The position numbers were made by a program, and so were the translations under genes. The notes under the pieces were generated by a model. It did no database searches and was not told the DNA's origin. It worked only from the letters and a program-made list of their open reading frames with translations. From Bradyrhizobium murdochi (GTDB taxonomy: Bacteria > Pseudomonadota > Alphaproteobacteria > Rhizobiales > Xanthobacteraceae), in NCBI RefSeq assembly GCF_000472965.1, contig NZ_AXAU01000016.1, positions 1 to 64,000 of the forward strand: a DNA stretch of 64,000 nucleotides, given 5' to 3'. The number at the start of each line of letters is the position of its first letter. Within the stretch, counting starts at the first letter, position 1. Shown here piece after piece: positions 33,692 through 42,690 of the stretch.

Positions 33692-33815
33692 AAAAGGGCC
33701 CCACGAGACCGCGCGCTTGTATTCCGAAAGCTTTGCCGCCGGCTGCGACAACTGGCCAACCAGAGCCGATTTGGCTAACATCCGTCAGCCCTCCCCCTGT
33801 CCGAAGAGTCTTCCA

Positions 33816-34640
33816 GTGAGCAAGGCCTCCAAGTCGACCGCAACCAGCAGCGGCAGCATCTATATCGGCATCGGCGGCTGGACCTTCGAGCCGTGGCGCG
33901 GTGTGTTCTATCCGGAGAAGCTCGCGCAGGCGAAGGAGCTTTCCTACGCTGCCTCGAAGCTGACCTCGATCGAGATCAACGGCACCTATTACGGTTCGCA
34001 GAAGCCGGAGAGTTTTCGCAAATGGGCGCGTGAAGTGCCCGACGGCTTCGTGTTCTCGTTGAAGGGACCACGCTTCGCGACCAACCGTCGCGTGCTGGCC
34101 GAGGCCGGAGACTCCATAAAGCGCTTCTACGATTCCGGCGTGATGGAGCTTGGCGACCGGCTCGGCCCGGTGCTCTGGCAATTCGCGCCGACCAAAAAAT
34201 TCGAGGGGGCCGATTTCGGCAAATTCCTCGAACTGCTGCCGCGCAAACTCGACGGTCGCGGGCTGCGCCACGTGGTCGAGGTGCGGCATGACAGTTTCTG
34301 CGTACCGGAATTCATCGCATTGCTGCGACAATTCGAGACGCCGGTCGTATTCGCCGAGCACGGCAAATATCCCGCGATCGCCGACGTCGTCAGCGATTTC
34401 GTCTATGCGCGCCTGCAGAAGGGCAATGACGAACTGAAGACCTGCTATCCGCCGAAGCAGCTCGACGCCTGGGCGAAGCGCTTTCAGGCCTGGGCCGCCG
34501 GCGGCGAGCCCGACGACCTGCCGCGCGTCGACAAGGCGAGGCCGAACAAGATACCGCGCGACGTGTTCGCGTATGTGATCCACGAAGGCAAGGTGCGTGC
34601 GCCTGCGGGTGCGATGGAGCTGATCGAGCGCGTCAAATAA
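33816..34640 (+). CDS. DUF72 family protein
   Basis: The 274-residue protein has the DUF72 barrel: YIGIGGWTFEPWRGVFYPE near the start, SIEINGTYYGSQKPESFRKWAREVPDGFVFSLKGP, RLGPVLWQFAPTKKF and HVVEVRHDSF. The family is a TIM-barrel of unknown function, thought to act on nucleotides or nucleic acids from structure alone. The frame is open from 33717, but the conserved region begins near residue 15 from GTG 33816, so I choose that. No operon partner is evident. Confidence 0.9.
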   Translation: MSKASKSTATSSGSIYIGIGGWTFEPWRGVFYPEKLAQAKELSYAASKLTSIEINGTYYGSQKPESFRKWAREVPDGFVFSLKGPRFATNRRVLAEAGDSIKRFYDSGVMELGDRLGPVLWQFAPTKKFEGADFGKFLELLPRKLDGRGLRHVVEVRHDSFCVPEFIALLRQFETPVVFAEHGKYPAIADVVSDFVYARLQKGNDELKTCYPPKQLDAWAKRFQAWAAGGEPDDLPRVDKARPNKIPRDVFAYVIHEGKVRAPAGAMELIERVK

Positions 34641-34648
34641 TCAAACGC

Positions 34649-35620
34649 TCAGTCGAGCTTGATGCCGGCCTCGCGGATCAGTTTCGTCCAGTTTTCGTAT
34701 TCGGACGCGACGAACGCATCGACCTTGTCGTCAGGCAGCTCCCACGGCTCGCCGCCGCTCTTCTCGAAACGCTCCTTGAGTTCGGGCAGCGAGGCACGGA
34801 TTTCCCGGCGCAGTTTGGCGATGACGTCCGGCGGCGTCTTTGCCGGCGCGAAAATGCCGAGCCAGGAATCAACGTCGAGGCCGGGCACGCCCGCCTCAGA
34901 CATGGTCGGCACATCAGGCGCCAGCGGGCTGCGCTTCGACGACAGCACCGCAATGCCCCGCGCCTGCCCGGACTGCACATAAGGCAGCCCGGCGGCGATT
35001 GAGTCGAAGAACAGGTCGATGCGGCCGGCCAGCAGGTCGGTGAAGGCCGGCGGAGACCCCTTGTAGGGCACCTCCAGGAATTTGACGCCCGCAGCCTTCA
35101 TGAAGGCAGCCGCTACCAGTTGCTGACCGGTGCCGACGCCTGCCGTCGCGACCGAGATCGAGCCGGGATTGGCCTTTGCGGCGGCGACGATGTCCGCGAG
35201 CTTGCTATGCGGCAAATCCTTGCGGCCGACCATGACGTAACCGAATCTGTAGACCAGCGCGACCGGTACGAAATCCTTGCGCGGATCGTAGCCGAGCTTG
35301 GAATACAGCGCCGAATTGAAGGCCATGTTGGAGAGCCCGCCGACCACCAGCGTGTAGCCGTCCGGCTCGCTCTGGCTTGCTGCCTGCGTGCCGACGACGG
35401 TGCCGGCGCCGGGCTTGTTCTCGACCACGAAGGCCTGCCCCATCCGCTTCGACAGCGCATCCGCCAGATGCCGCCCGACCAGATCGTAACTGCCGCCGGG
35501 CCCGATCGGGACGATGATCTTCACCGGACGATCGGGATAGCTTGTCTGGGCGTGCGCTGCGGCAATGCCACAAACGACAAGCGCGAGCAGTCCTGCCAGC
35601 GTCCGGCAAAATCGGTTCAT
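34649..35620 (-). CDS. Tripartite tricarboxylate transporter binding protein (TctC/Bug type)
   Basis: The 323-residue secreted protein has a signal peptide (residues 1-24, ending AAHAQ) and the Bug signature: YPDRPVKIIVPIGPGGSYDLVGR, VVENKPGAGTVVGTQAASQSEPDGYTL and AGVGTGQQLVAAAFMKAAG. It captures a carboxylate or related solute in the periplasm. No tctA or tctB membrane genes are in the window, so it is an orphan binding protein, which is common in this family. The ligand is unknown. It converges with the DUF72 gene (8-base gap). Confidence 0.94.
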   Translation of the reverse strand: MNRFCRTLAGLLALVVCGIAAAHAQTSYPDRPVKIIVPIGPGGSYDLVGRHLADALSKRMGQAFVVENKPGAGTVVGTQAASQSEPDGYTLVVGGLSNMAFNSALYSKLGYDPRKDFVPVALVYRFGYVMVGRKDLPHSKLADIVAAAKANPGSISVATAGVGTGQQLVAAAFMKAAGVKFLEVPYKGSPPAFTDLLAGRIDLFFDSIAAGLPYVQSGQARGIAVLSSKRSPLAPDVPTMSEAGVPGLDVDSWLGIFAPAKTPPDVIAKLRREIRASLPELKERFEKSGGEPWELPDDKVDAFVASEYENWTKLIREAGIKLD

Positions 35621-35764
35621 CGTGTCCCCCCGTGCGTGCGGCCTTCGACAGGCTCTTTGCAGGGACTATGCGACATGCCGCGCCCGGCGGCAACGCGGCA
35701 TATGGAAATCATCCGCGCACGACCCTAGCTTTCCCGATGACAGATCAACGCACCGGATATCGAC

Positions 35765-36229
35765 ATGGCCCGCAAGACCAAGCGCCTCTTCACCATCGGC
35801 TATGAGCAGACGCCGGCGAAGGCTGTGCTCGACGAGCTGGAAGCGTCGGGCGTCAAGCTCCTGGTGGACGTCCGCGCCGTTGCTTCCTCGCGGCGGCCGG
35901 GCTTCTCCAAAACTCAGCTCGCGGCCGGCCTCGACGAGCGTGGCATCTCCTATCTGCACCTGAAGGGGCTGGGAACGCCGAAGGAGGGCCGCGAGGCGGC
36001 GCGCAGCGGCAAGTTCGATCTCCTTCACAGGATCTATTCCAAGCACCTGAAGACCGCTCAGGCCAAGGAGGAGCTCGACGAGCTTTCGGCGCTGGTGAAG
36101 CAATCGGGACCCGTCTGCATTCTCTGCTATGAGCGCGACCATTCTCATTGTCACCGCCAATGGATTGCCGAGATCATCGAGGATCGCGACGGCGTGAAGG
36201 TGGAAAATCTGGTCGCGCCGCAATTGTAG
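35765..36229 (+). CDS. DUF488 family protein
   Basis: The 154-residue protein has FTIGYEQTPAKAVLDELEASGVKLLVDVRAVASSRRPGFSK at the N-terminus and CILCYERDHSHCHRQWIAEII near residues 118-138, both defining DUF488. The clustered Cys and His suggest a metal or redox centre. Family function is unknown. It lies between divergent tctC and convergent PhzF genes. Confidence 0.92.
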   Translation: MARKTKRLFTIGYEQTPAKAVLDELEASGVKLLVDVRAVASSRRPGFSKTQLAAGLDERGISYLHLKGLGTPKEGREAARSGKFDLLHRIYSKHLKTAQAKEELDELSALVKQSGPVCILCYERDHSHCHRQWIAEIIEDRDGVKVENLVAPQL

Positions 36230-36242
36230 ACCTCGTGATCCG

Positions 36243-37157
36243 TCACTCGTTTCCTTCAAGCCGGAACGTGCCCGCCATCATCTTCACGCTGCTGCCGCCG
36301 ACGTGAATGGATGAAATCACGCCATTCTCTTTGCGGACGCGCGTCAGCAACAGGCTCGGCCGGCCCATGTCGATGCCCTGCCCGATCCGCAATTTCAGTT
36401 CGCCGTCCTTGGTGGGGTCGAGATCGGCAAGCAGCGCCGCGCAGGCGGCCGTCGCGCTGCCGGTGGCCGGGTCTTCGGACAATCCGCTGGCGCCGGGATG
36501 AAACATCCGTGCCTGCAAGTCGCATGGCTTCTCACCGGCCGGCACCTCACGCGTATAGAAGTAAACGGCGTCGCTGCCGTCGCACGGAAAGGTTCTGGCG
36601 AACGCCGCGGCGTCTGGCCTGGCACGTCGCAGCGCTTCGCGAGAGGCAACTTCCATCGCGAGGAAGGCCAGGCCGACCGAGATGACCTGCGGCGGATGAC
36701 GGTCGGTCTTGACGTCGTCAGCCGACAGCGAGAGGCAGGCCGCTGCTTGTTCGACACTGACATGCGACATCCGTTTCAACGGCTGCGGCGCCGTGAATTC
36801 GGTGCTGACGACCTTGCCATGATCCGTCAGAATCTCGACCGGCACGAGGCCAGCCTTTTCCTCGAACAATAGCCGCGCCGGCGGCTTTTCCGCCAACGTC
36901 GCCAGCACGAAGGCGGTGCCGACATTGGGGTGGCCGGCAAAGGGTATCTCCCGGTTCACGGTGAAGATACGAACCTGCGCGTCGTTCGCTCTCTCGCGCG
37001 GCGGCAGCACGAAGGTCGTCTCCGAATAGTTGAACTCGGTGGCGATCGCCTGCATCTGTTCGGTCGACAGCCCGCCGGCATCGAGCACGACGGCCAGCGG
37101 ATTGCCGCCGAAGGCGCGGTCGGTGAAAACGTCTACAGTGATATAACGCCTTTGCAT
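36243..37157 (-). CDS. PhzF-family isomerase/epimerase-like protein
   Basis: The 304-residue protein is PhzF-like, a diaminopimelate-epimerase fold. It begins RYITVDVFTDRAFGGNPLAVV, has EFNYSETTFV with the conserved catalytic Glu near residue 45, NREIPFAGHPNVGTAFVL near 70-90, and DPATGSATAACAALL near 238-252. The substrate is unknown; only a few members make phenazines and no phz genes are present. I start at ATG 37157, with GGGAGAG upstream. It follows the cyclase gene by 11 bases and is probably the last gene of the tetR-led operon. Confidence 0.93.
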   Translation of the reverse strand: MQRRYITVDVFTDRAFGGNPLAVVLDAGGLSTEQMQAIATEFNYSETTFVLPPRERANDAQVRIFTVNREIPFAGHPNVGTAFVLATLAEKPPARLLFEEKAGLVPVEILTDHGKVVSTEFTAPQPLKRMSHVSVEQAAACLSLSADDVKTDRHPPQVISVGLAFLAMEVASREALRRARPDAAAFARTFPCDGSDAVYFYTREVPAGEKPCDLQARMFHPGASGLSEDPATGSATAACAALLADLDPTKDGELKLRIGQGIDMGRPSLLLTRVRKENGVISSIHVGGSSVKMMAGTFRLEGNE

Positions 37158-37168
37158 TCTTTCTCTCC

Positions 37169-38503
37169 CTATGCCAACCGCCACACGGCCATCGGCCGCT
37201 CATAGCCCCTGACCTCCACCTCGCCGAGCGAGACGGCATCGCGGCACGCTTCGCCCAGCGCGTCGCGAACCGCTTCGGAGATCAGGAACTGCGAGTTGAA
37301 GTCCTTGTTGAGCGCTTCGAGCCGCGAGGCGAAGTTCACGGTGTCGCCGATCACCGTGTATTCCTTGCGCCGCGGCGAGCCGATATTGCCGGCGACCACC
37401 TCGCCGAGGTGAATGCCGATGCCGATGCGCAGCGGCCAGCTTGCCGCCTCGTTAATCCGCGCATTGGCTTCCAGCATTTCGCGCGCCGCGGCGACCGCGC
37501 GGTGCGCCGGGTCCGGCGCCTGCAGCGGCGCGCCGAACAACGCCATGAATCCGTCGCCCAGAAATTTGTTCACGATGCCGCCGTGCCGATCGAGAATGTC
37601 GACCAGGACGGCAAAGGCGCCGTCGAGCCGATCCACCACCTCCTGCGGTGTGCGCGTGCGCGCGCCGGCGGTGAAGCTGCGGAAATCGACGAACATCACG
37701 GCGACGCGGCGGATGTCGCTGTCGGCTTTCGTGCCCTCGGCCATCAGCCGCTCGACCACTTGCGGTGAGACGTGCTGGCCGAACAAATTGGTGATGCGGT
37801 CGCGCGCGGTCGCCGCCTTGATGCTCGCCTCGAACTGCCGCCGCAACTGATGGCCGACCGCACCGGCGAGCATGCCGCAGATCAGGATGATCAGGCTGCG
37901 CGCGGCGTGGTAGTAAATGCTCGGCTCGGCGTCGCCCGTGGGCGGATGATAGAAGATCGCCATGCAAAACAATTGAACGGCGGCGATCGCGCCGGTGAAG
38001 GTGGAGAGCCAGAAGTCCAGCCGCAGCGTCGAGAGGATGATGAAGATGAAATAGGCCATCGGCGTCACGAAGCCGAGCGCCGCGACCGATCCCATGCTGT
38101 TGATGTGCAGCGCCAGCGCGATCGTCGGCATCGAGGTCTCGATCAGCGCGCCCAGATAGCGCCGGAATATGGGTAGGTCGCGCCCCTGACGCATGTGGCG
38201 GGTGATCGCCCCATGCACCCAGAGTTCGAACAGGATGAACGGCACCATGACCGAATAGAGATAGTGCGGCTTGAGATTGCCGTGCCACACGCGGCTCACC
38301 GCCTCGGGCGCAACCAGGTAGACGGTCCAGAGAATGAGCGCCAAAAGCGTTGTGGTTGCGATCAGTGCCTTGATGCGCAGCAGCTCGGTTGCCATCACTT
38401 CCTGCGTCAGCGCGCGCTGGAAGTCGGCCGACACCGCCAGCTCTTGATCGCTCTTCCCCTTGCCCCAGAACTTCACTGTCTTCTCCGGAATGACGATGCG
38501 CAT
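37169..38503 (-). CDS. Membrane class III adenylate/guanylate cyclase
   Basis: The 444-residue protein has six hydrophobic segments (about 48-215) and a C-terminal class III cyclase domain (about 255-435). Asp273 in VMFVDFRSFTAG and Asp317 in FLGDGFMALFG are the metal ligands, and TVIGDTVNFASRLEALN is conserved. It should make cAMP at the inner membrane under control of its membrane domain. It begins six bases after the ABC permease stop and ends 11 bases before PhzF, so it is probably cotranscribed with an efflux system, an unusual place for a cyclase. Confidence 0.93.
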   Translation of the reverse strand: MRIVIPEKTVKFWGKGKSDQELAVSADFQRALTQEVMATELLRIKALIATTTLLALILWTVYLVAPEAVSRVWHGNLKPHYLYSVMVPFILFELWVHGAITRHMRQGRDLPIFRRYLGALIETSMPTIALALHINSMGSVAALGFVTPMAYFIFIILSTLRLDFWLSTFTGAIAAVQLFCMAIFYHPPTGDAEPSIYYHAARSLIILICGMLAGAVGHQLRRQFEASIKAATARDRITNLFGQHVSPQVVERLMAEGTKADSDIRRVAVMFVDFRSFTAGARTRTPQEVVDRLDGAFAVLVDILDRHGGIVNKFLGDGFMALFGAPLQAPDPAHRAVAAAREMLEANARINEAASWPLRIGIGIHLGEVVAGNIGSPRRKEYTVIGDTVNFASRLEALNKDFNSQFLISEAVRDALGEACRDAVSLGEVEVRGYERPMAVWRLA

Positions 38504-38509
38504 ATAATC

Positions 38510-39676
38510 TCAGTCGAGCGTGCGGCGGAAGCGTGTCACCGCGATCGTCATTGCCACCAGCATCAGTACAATGAGTGCAATCGTGTCGTATTGCAGGTTG
38601 GAAGGAGCCGCGCCCTTCAACATGATGGCGCGGACGATGCGGATGTAATGGGTCAGTGGCAGTCCCTCGCCGAGATACTGCGCCCAGACCGGCATGCCCG
38701 CGAACGGAAACATGAAGCCGGACAACAGAATGCTCGGCAGGAAAAACATCATCGACATCTGCATCGCCTGCAACTGGTTCTGCACGATGGTGGAGAAGGT
38801 GTAGCCGATCGACAGGTTGGTGGTGATGAACAGCGTCGTCAGTGCCGCCAGCAGCGCCACGCTGCCGAGAATCGGTACGCCAAACAGCAAGGTCCCGATG
38901 CCGACGATCAGCGAGGCCTGGATGAAGCCGACGATCACGTAGGGAATGATCTTGCCGAACATCACCTCCACCGGCCTGATCGGCATCGACAACAAGCTCT
39001 CCATGGTGCCGCGCTCGATCTCGCGCGTCACCGACAGCGCGGTGAAGATCAGCATGGTCATGGTCAGGATGGTACCGACAAGGCCCGGCACGATGTTGAG
39101 CCGAGATTCCGCGGCCGGGTTGTAACGGGCATGAGCCCTGATCTCGAACGGCATCGCGGGCGGATCGCCGATGTGAAGGTCGTGCGCGAGCGCGGTCTGC
39201 ACCACTGCACCGAGCGTGCCCAGCGCGGAGCCGGCCGCGACCGGATCGGTCGCATCAGCCGCGACAAGCAGCGCCGGACGGTCGCCGCGCCGCACCGCGC
39301 GTTCGAAGCCGCGCGGGATCTCGACCCCGAACAGCACCTTGCCGGACTGCAGCAGATCGTCGAATTCGGCAACGCTGTGTACTTCGCGGGTGAAGCGGAA
39401 ATATTTGGTATTCTCCAGCGCCTTCAGCACCGAGCGCGCCAGATCGCTGTCCTCCTGGATCAGCACAGCCGTCGGCAGATGGCGCGGCGTGGTATTGATG
39501 GCATAGCCAAACAGCAATAGCTGCATGACCGGGATCATCACGATCATCGCGAACGAGACGCGGTCGCGACGGAGCTGGATGAATTCCTTGACCAGCATCG
39601 CAAAGCTGCGCCGCCAGAAGCCGAAAGCAGGCTCCGTCACGCCGCGATTTTGGCTGGCAGCATCGGTTACACTCAT
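38510..39676 (-). CDS. ABC-2 type transporter permease
   Basis: The 388-residue permease has one membrane helix near the N-terminus (about 33-52, FAMIVMIPVMQLLLFGYAI), a long extracytoplasmic loop (about 55-195) and five C-terminal helices (about 200-385), with EIERGTMESLLSMPIRPVEVMFGKIIPY, as in the YhhJ/YbhR group. It exports drugs or lipophilic compounds with the adjacent ATPase and HlyD protein. I use ATG 39676, whose codon overlaps the ATPase stop in ATGA, a sign of translational coupling. Confidence 0.93.
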   Translation of the reverse strand: MSVTDAASQNRGVTEPAFGFWRRSFAMLVKEFIQLRRDRVSFAMIVMIPVMQLLLFGYAINTTPRHLPTAVLIQEDSDLARSVLKALENTKYFRFTREVHSVAEFDDLLQSGKVLFGVEIPRGFERAVRRGDRPALLVAADATDPVAAGSALGTLGAVVQTALAHDLHIGDPPAMPFEIRAHARYNPAAESRLNIVPGLVGTILTMTMLIFTALSVTREIERGTMESLLSMPIRPVEVMFGKIIPYVIVGFIQASLIVGIGTLLFGVPILGSVALLAALTTLFITTNLSIGYTFSTIVQNQLQAMQMSMMFFLPSILLSGFMFPFAGMPVWAQYLGEGLPLTHYIRIVRAIMLKGAAPSNLQYDTIALIVLMLVAMTIAVTRFRRTLD

Positions 39677-40620
39677 TGGAAATTGTCCTTTGAGCGGTTC
39701 ATGAGATCGATGAACACGTCTTCCAGCGACGGCTCGCTGTCCTCCCAGCGCCATCCCCTCTTATCGCGATAAGGCGCGATGGTTGTTTCCAACGCGGACT
39801 TGTCGCGCCCCGAGACGTGCAGGCTGGTGCCGAACGGCGCCACCATGTCGATGCCGGGCTTGCCGGCGAGCTCGGCCGCAAGCCCGTTGAGGTCGTCGCC
39901 GGAAACCGTGTAGGTCGACAACGCCGATTTCGCGATCACTTCGTCCACCGTGCCGTGCGCCAAGAGGTGGCCATAGGCGATATAGGCGATCTCGTGACAG
40001 CGCTCGGCCTCGTCCATGTAATGGGTCGAGACCAACACCGTCAGCCCTTCGGCGGCCAGCGCATGGATCTCGTTCCAGAAATCGCGCCGCGCCTTGGGAT
40101 CGACGCCGGCCGTCGGCTCGTCCAATAGCAGGAGTTGCGGATTGGGCAGCGTGCAGGCGCCGAGCGCGAGCCGCTGCTTCCAGCCGCCGGAAAGTTCGCC
40201 GGCAAGCTGCTCCTCGCGGCCGCTCAGGCCGATCCGCCGGATCATGTCACGTGCAGCGCCCCGCGCGTCGCGCATGCCATAAAGCCGCGCGACGAATTCG
40301 AGGTTCTCGCGCACCGACAGATCCTGATACAGGCTGAAGCGCTGCGTCATGTAGCCGACCAGGCGCTTGATCTTGTCGGCGTCGCGGCGGATGTCGTAGC
40401 CGAGGCAGGTGCCCTCGCCGGCATCGGGTGTCAGCAGCCCGCACAGCATGCGGATCGTGGTGGTCTTGCCGGATCCGTTCGGCCCGAGAAAGCCGTAGAT
40501 CGAGCCGCGCTTCACCTGCATCGAGAGGTCATGCACGACCTCGCGGCCGCCGAACGATTTCGACAACCCGTCGACCTTGATGGCGATATCCGCGGCAGAT
40601 GTCGTCGAAACCGAACTCAT
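39673..40620 (-). CDS. ABC transporter ATP-binding protein
   Basis: The 315-residue ATPase has Walker A GPNGSGKT (residues 46-53), Q-loop YMTQRFSLY near 95-103, signature LSGGWKQRLALG near 145-155, Walker B LLLLDEPTAGVDP near 163-176 and the H-loop STHYMDEAERC. It powers the permease encoded next and belongs to the YbhF-like multidrug-export group, though it has a single nucleotide-binding domain where YbhF has two. Start and stop overlap both neighbours by four bases. Confidence 0.96.
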   Translation of the reverse strand: MSSVSTTSAADIAIKVDGLSKSFGGREVVHDLSMQVKRGSIYGFLGPNGSGKTTTIRMLCGLLTPDAGEGTCLGYDIRRDADKIKRLVGYMTQRFSLYQDLSVRENLEFVARLYGMRDARGAARDMIRRIGLSGREEQLAGELSGGWKQRLALGACTLPNPQLLLLDEPTAGVDPKARRDFWNEIHALAAEGLTVLVSTHYMDEAERCHEIAYIAYGHLLAHGTVDEVIAKSALSTYTVSGDDLNGLAAELAGKPGIDMVAPFGTSLHVSGRDKSALETTIAPYRDKRGWRWEDSEPSLEDVFIDLMNRSKDNFQ

Positions 40621-41402
40621 TTCTTCTCCGCTACCGGCGTCCGGGCGTTGAGGAATACGCTGACCGGCTGGCCGACACGCAGCGCGTCGGGCCGGCTCGG
40701 CCGCGCCTGGATCAGGTAGACCAGCTTGTTGCGTTCATCGAGGCTGTAGATGACCGGCGGGGTGTATTCCGCCGTCGTCGCGATGAAGTAGATTTTTGCG
40801 GTGAGATCGGGCGCGCAATTGTCGCAGGTCACCTTGACCTCGTCGCCGATCGCAAGCTTCGGCAGCTCCGTCTCCGGCACGAAAAAGCGAATCTTCATGT
40901 TGCCTGGCGGCATGATCGACAGCACGGGCCGTTGCGCCTGCACCATCTCGCCTTCGCGGAAATAGACCTGCTGGACGGTACCGGCGACCGGCGCAAAGCC
41001 GCTCCGCCGCGCGAGGCGAGTCTGCGAAGTATTGACGCGGGCTTCCGCGACGCGCAACGCCGAGGTTGCCGAATCGAGGTTGGCCTGCGTGCCGGAGCCG
41101 GTCTTGCTCAGCGACGCCGCGCGGTCATAGGTCTGCTGCGCATTGGCGAGCGTCGCCTTGTTCTGATTGAGGTCGGCCTGCTGCAAATCGTCGTCGACGG
41201 TGTAGAGCTGCATGCCGGGCTTCACCTCGTCGCCCTCGCGCACATTGAGTTTTGTCACACGGCCGCTTTCGTCGGGGCTTACGAAGATCATGTCGGCCTC
41301 CACCCAGCCCTGAAAGCCCGGATCCCTGCGCTCCTGGCAGCCGGAGAGCACTGCGGCCAGCGCCAGCGCGGCCAGGATCGTTATCGTTCGCGACGAAGTC
41401 AT
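40617..41402 (-). CDS. HlyD-family membrane-fusion lipoprotein
   Basis: The 261-residue protein has a lipoprotein signal with lipobox LSGC (residues 19-22), a biotinyl-lipoyl motif (DESGRVTKLNVREGDEVKPGMQL), a short coiled coil (about 75-135) and FAPVAGTVQQVYFREGEMV. It should bridge the ABC permease to an outer-membrane channel. It is short for the family (usually about 320-330). It overlaps tetR and the ATPase genes by four bases each, as expected for a coordinated efflux operon. Confidence 0.92.
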   Translation of the reverse strand: MTSSRTITILAALALAAVLSGCQERRDPGFQGWVEADMIFVSPDESGRVTKLNVREGDEVKPGMQLYTVDDDLQQADLNQNKATLANAQQTYDRAASLSKTGSGTQANLDSATSALRVAEARVNTSQTRLARRSGFAPVAGTVQQVYFREGEMVQAQRPVLSIMPPGNMKIRFFVPETELPKLAIGDEVKVTCDNCAPDLTAKIYFIATTAEYTPPVIYSLDERNKLVYLIQARPSRPDALRVGQPVSVFLNARTPVAEKK

Positions 41403-42106
41403 GCCGTTCTCCGTTCGCCAAAAATCAGATCGAGATGCACCCGAAACATTTCGAGGGCATCCAGTGGCGCATGTCTGCTGAAAAGGCTCTGCCAGATCAC
41501 GGCGATGAGCGCCGGCGCCACCATGATTTGCGGAAACCGCGCCAGGTTCTTGTGTTGAATTTCGCCGCGCGCGATGCCGAGTTCGATCAGCGCGCGCATG
41601 CCCGCAAGGCCTCGCGACACCACTTCGCGGTAATAGAAGTCGGCTACTTCTGGAAATCGCGGACCTTCGGCAACGATCAGCCGCACGAGGTCGCCGCGTC
41701 GCGTGGCGGCCACCTCCTCGATAAAGGTTTTGGCAAAGCCCTCCACCATGTCGCGCACCGATGCTCCGGGCTGCGGGGGCGTCGCCCAGAGGCGGGTGAC
41801 CAGCGGCACGATCGCGGTCCGGATCAATTCCTCGAACATCGATTCCTTGTCCTTGAAGTGCAGGTAGATCGTGCCCTTGGCGACGCCGGCGCGTTTTGCG
41901 ATGTCGTCGAGCCGTGTCGCCGCAAAGCCGCGCGCGATGAATTCGTCCATCGCCGCCGCGATGATGGCCCCGCGCCGCTCGGCAGCGCGCTCGGCGCGGT
42001 TGGAGGCCGGCTTGGGCTTCGAGGAGGCCGGTGCCCTCGCCCCGGCCCGGCGATCGGCCGGCTTCAAGGCGGATTTCCTGGCGCTTTTGGTGGCTTCATT
42101 TGTCAT
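41399..42106 (-). CDS. TetR-family repressor of the efflux operon
   Basis: The 235-residue protein has an Ala/Lys/Arg-rich N-terminal tail (residues 1-42), a TetR helix-turn-helix (about 43-90, AAMDEFIARGFAATRLDDIAKRAGVAKGTIYLHFKDKE) and a ligand-binding C-terminal domain with VRDMVEGFAKTFIEEVAA. It is the first gene of the operon and a palindromic site lies ten bases in front of its start, so it very likely represses itself and the exporter genes until a ligand binds. Confidence 0.94.
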   Translation of the reverse strand: MTNEATKSARKSALKPADRRAGARAPASSKPKPASNRAERAAERRGAIIAAAMDEFIARGFAATRLDDIAKRAGVAKGTIYLHFKDKESMFEELIRTAIVPLVTRLWATPPQPGASVRDMVEGFAKTFIEEVAATRRGDLVRLIVAEGPRFPEVADFYYREVVSRGLAGMRALIELGIARGEIQHKNLARFPQIMVAPALIAVIWQSLFSRHAPLDALEMFRVHLDLIFGERRTA

Positions 42107-42115
42107 GCCTCATTT

Positions 42116-42135
42116 ATGACTGACTGGTCAGTCAT
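42116..42135. promoter_or_regulatory. Palindromic TetR operator
   Basis: ATGACTGAC, TG, GTCAGTCAT: two perfect nine-base arms around two bases, ten bases before the tetR start codon. Position and symmetry are typical of autoregulatory TetR sites. Confidence 0.88.
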
Positions 42136-42690
42136 TGTCAATTTCAAACGGAGCCGAGGCTTTCACATGGACGTGACCGAAGTCCGCGAGATGCCGGCGC
42201 AAGGATTTTGCGTGTCAGCAAGGAAGCATCACATCCCGCATATGTGGGGTATCCGCTAAGGCCGCAGCCCTTCCCTGCGTCACTTGCGAGCGCGAAAACT
42301 CCAGCCAGCGCGCCGAGCCGCCGATCACGCGGACGCTGATCCTGGACGATCACGCGGCGGGTGTCCTCGTTTGCGTTTTCGAATGCGCGGGAGTTGTGAG
42401 GGCCCGCCTCTTGCCCCACGTCTTCGCCGGTCGCCCCTGCGAACGCAGGGACCCATACGCCGCGGCTTATCCATTGCGTGATGAGTCAGCCGCCTTTGCA
42501 AAAACGAACGCCAGTGCGTTCGCAGGGACGACGGATGGATATGGGCTTGCATTCTTGCGGCGCGTTGCGTGGGCAAGGCAGTGATCTACGCGACAAGCGC
42601 GACGCCTGGTCTGCATGATTGCTTACAAGGAACTTTCGGTCCTGTGCGGCGTCATAAGTGATGCGGCCAAGGCTTGGCACGGGAGGTGCC
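42136..42690. other. Gene-poor stretch between tetR and the Spy-like gene
   Basis: About 550 bases with no supported gene apart from the repeat at 42430-42532. Frames on both strands lack ribosome sites. The tetR promoter should lie near 42120-42180 and that of the Spy-like gene near 42600-42680. Confidence 0.5.
42430..42532. repeat. Palindromic intergenic repeat (type 3, second copy)
   Basis: GTCGCCCCTGCGAACGCAGGGACCCATACGCCGCGG on the left and GTGCGTTCGCAGGGACGAC on the right. The CTGCGAACGCAG and GCGTTCGC arms pair locally. It is related to the element at 7848-7970. Confidence 0.75.
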
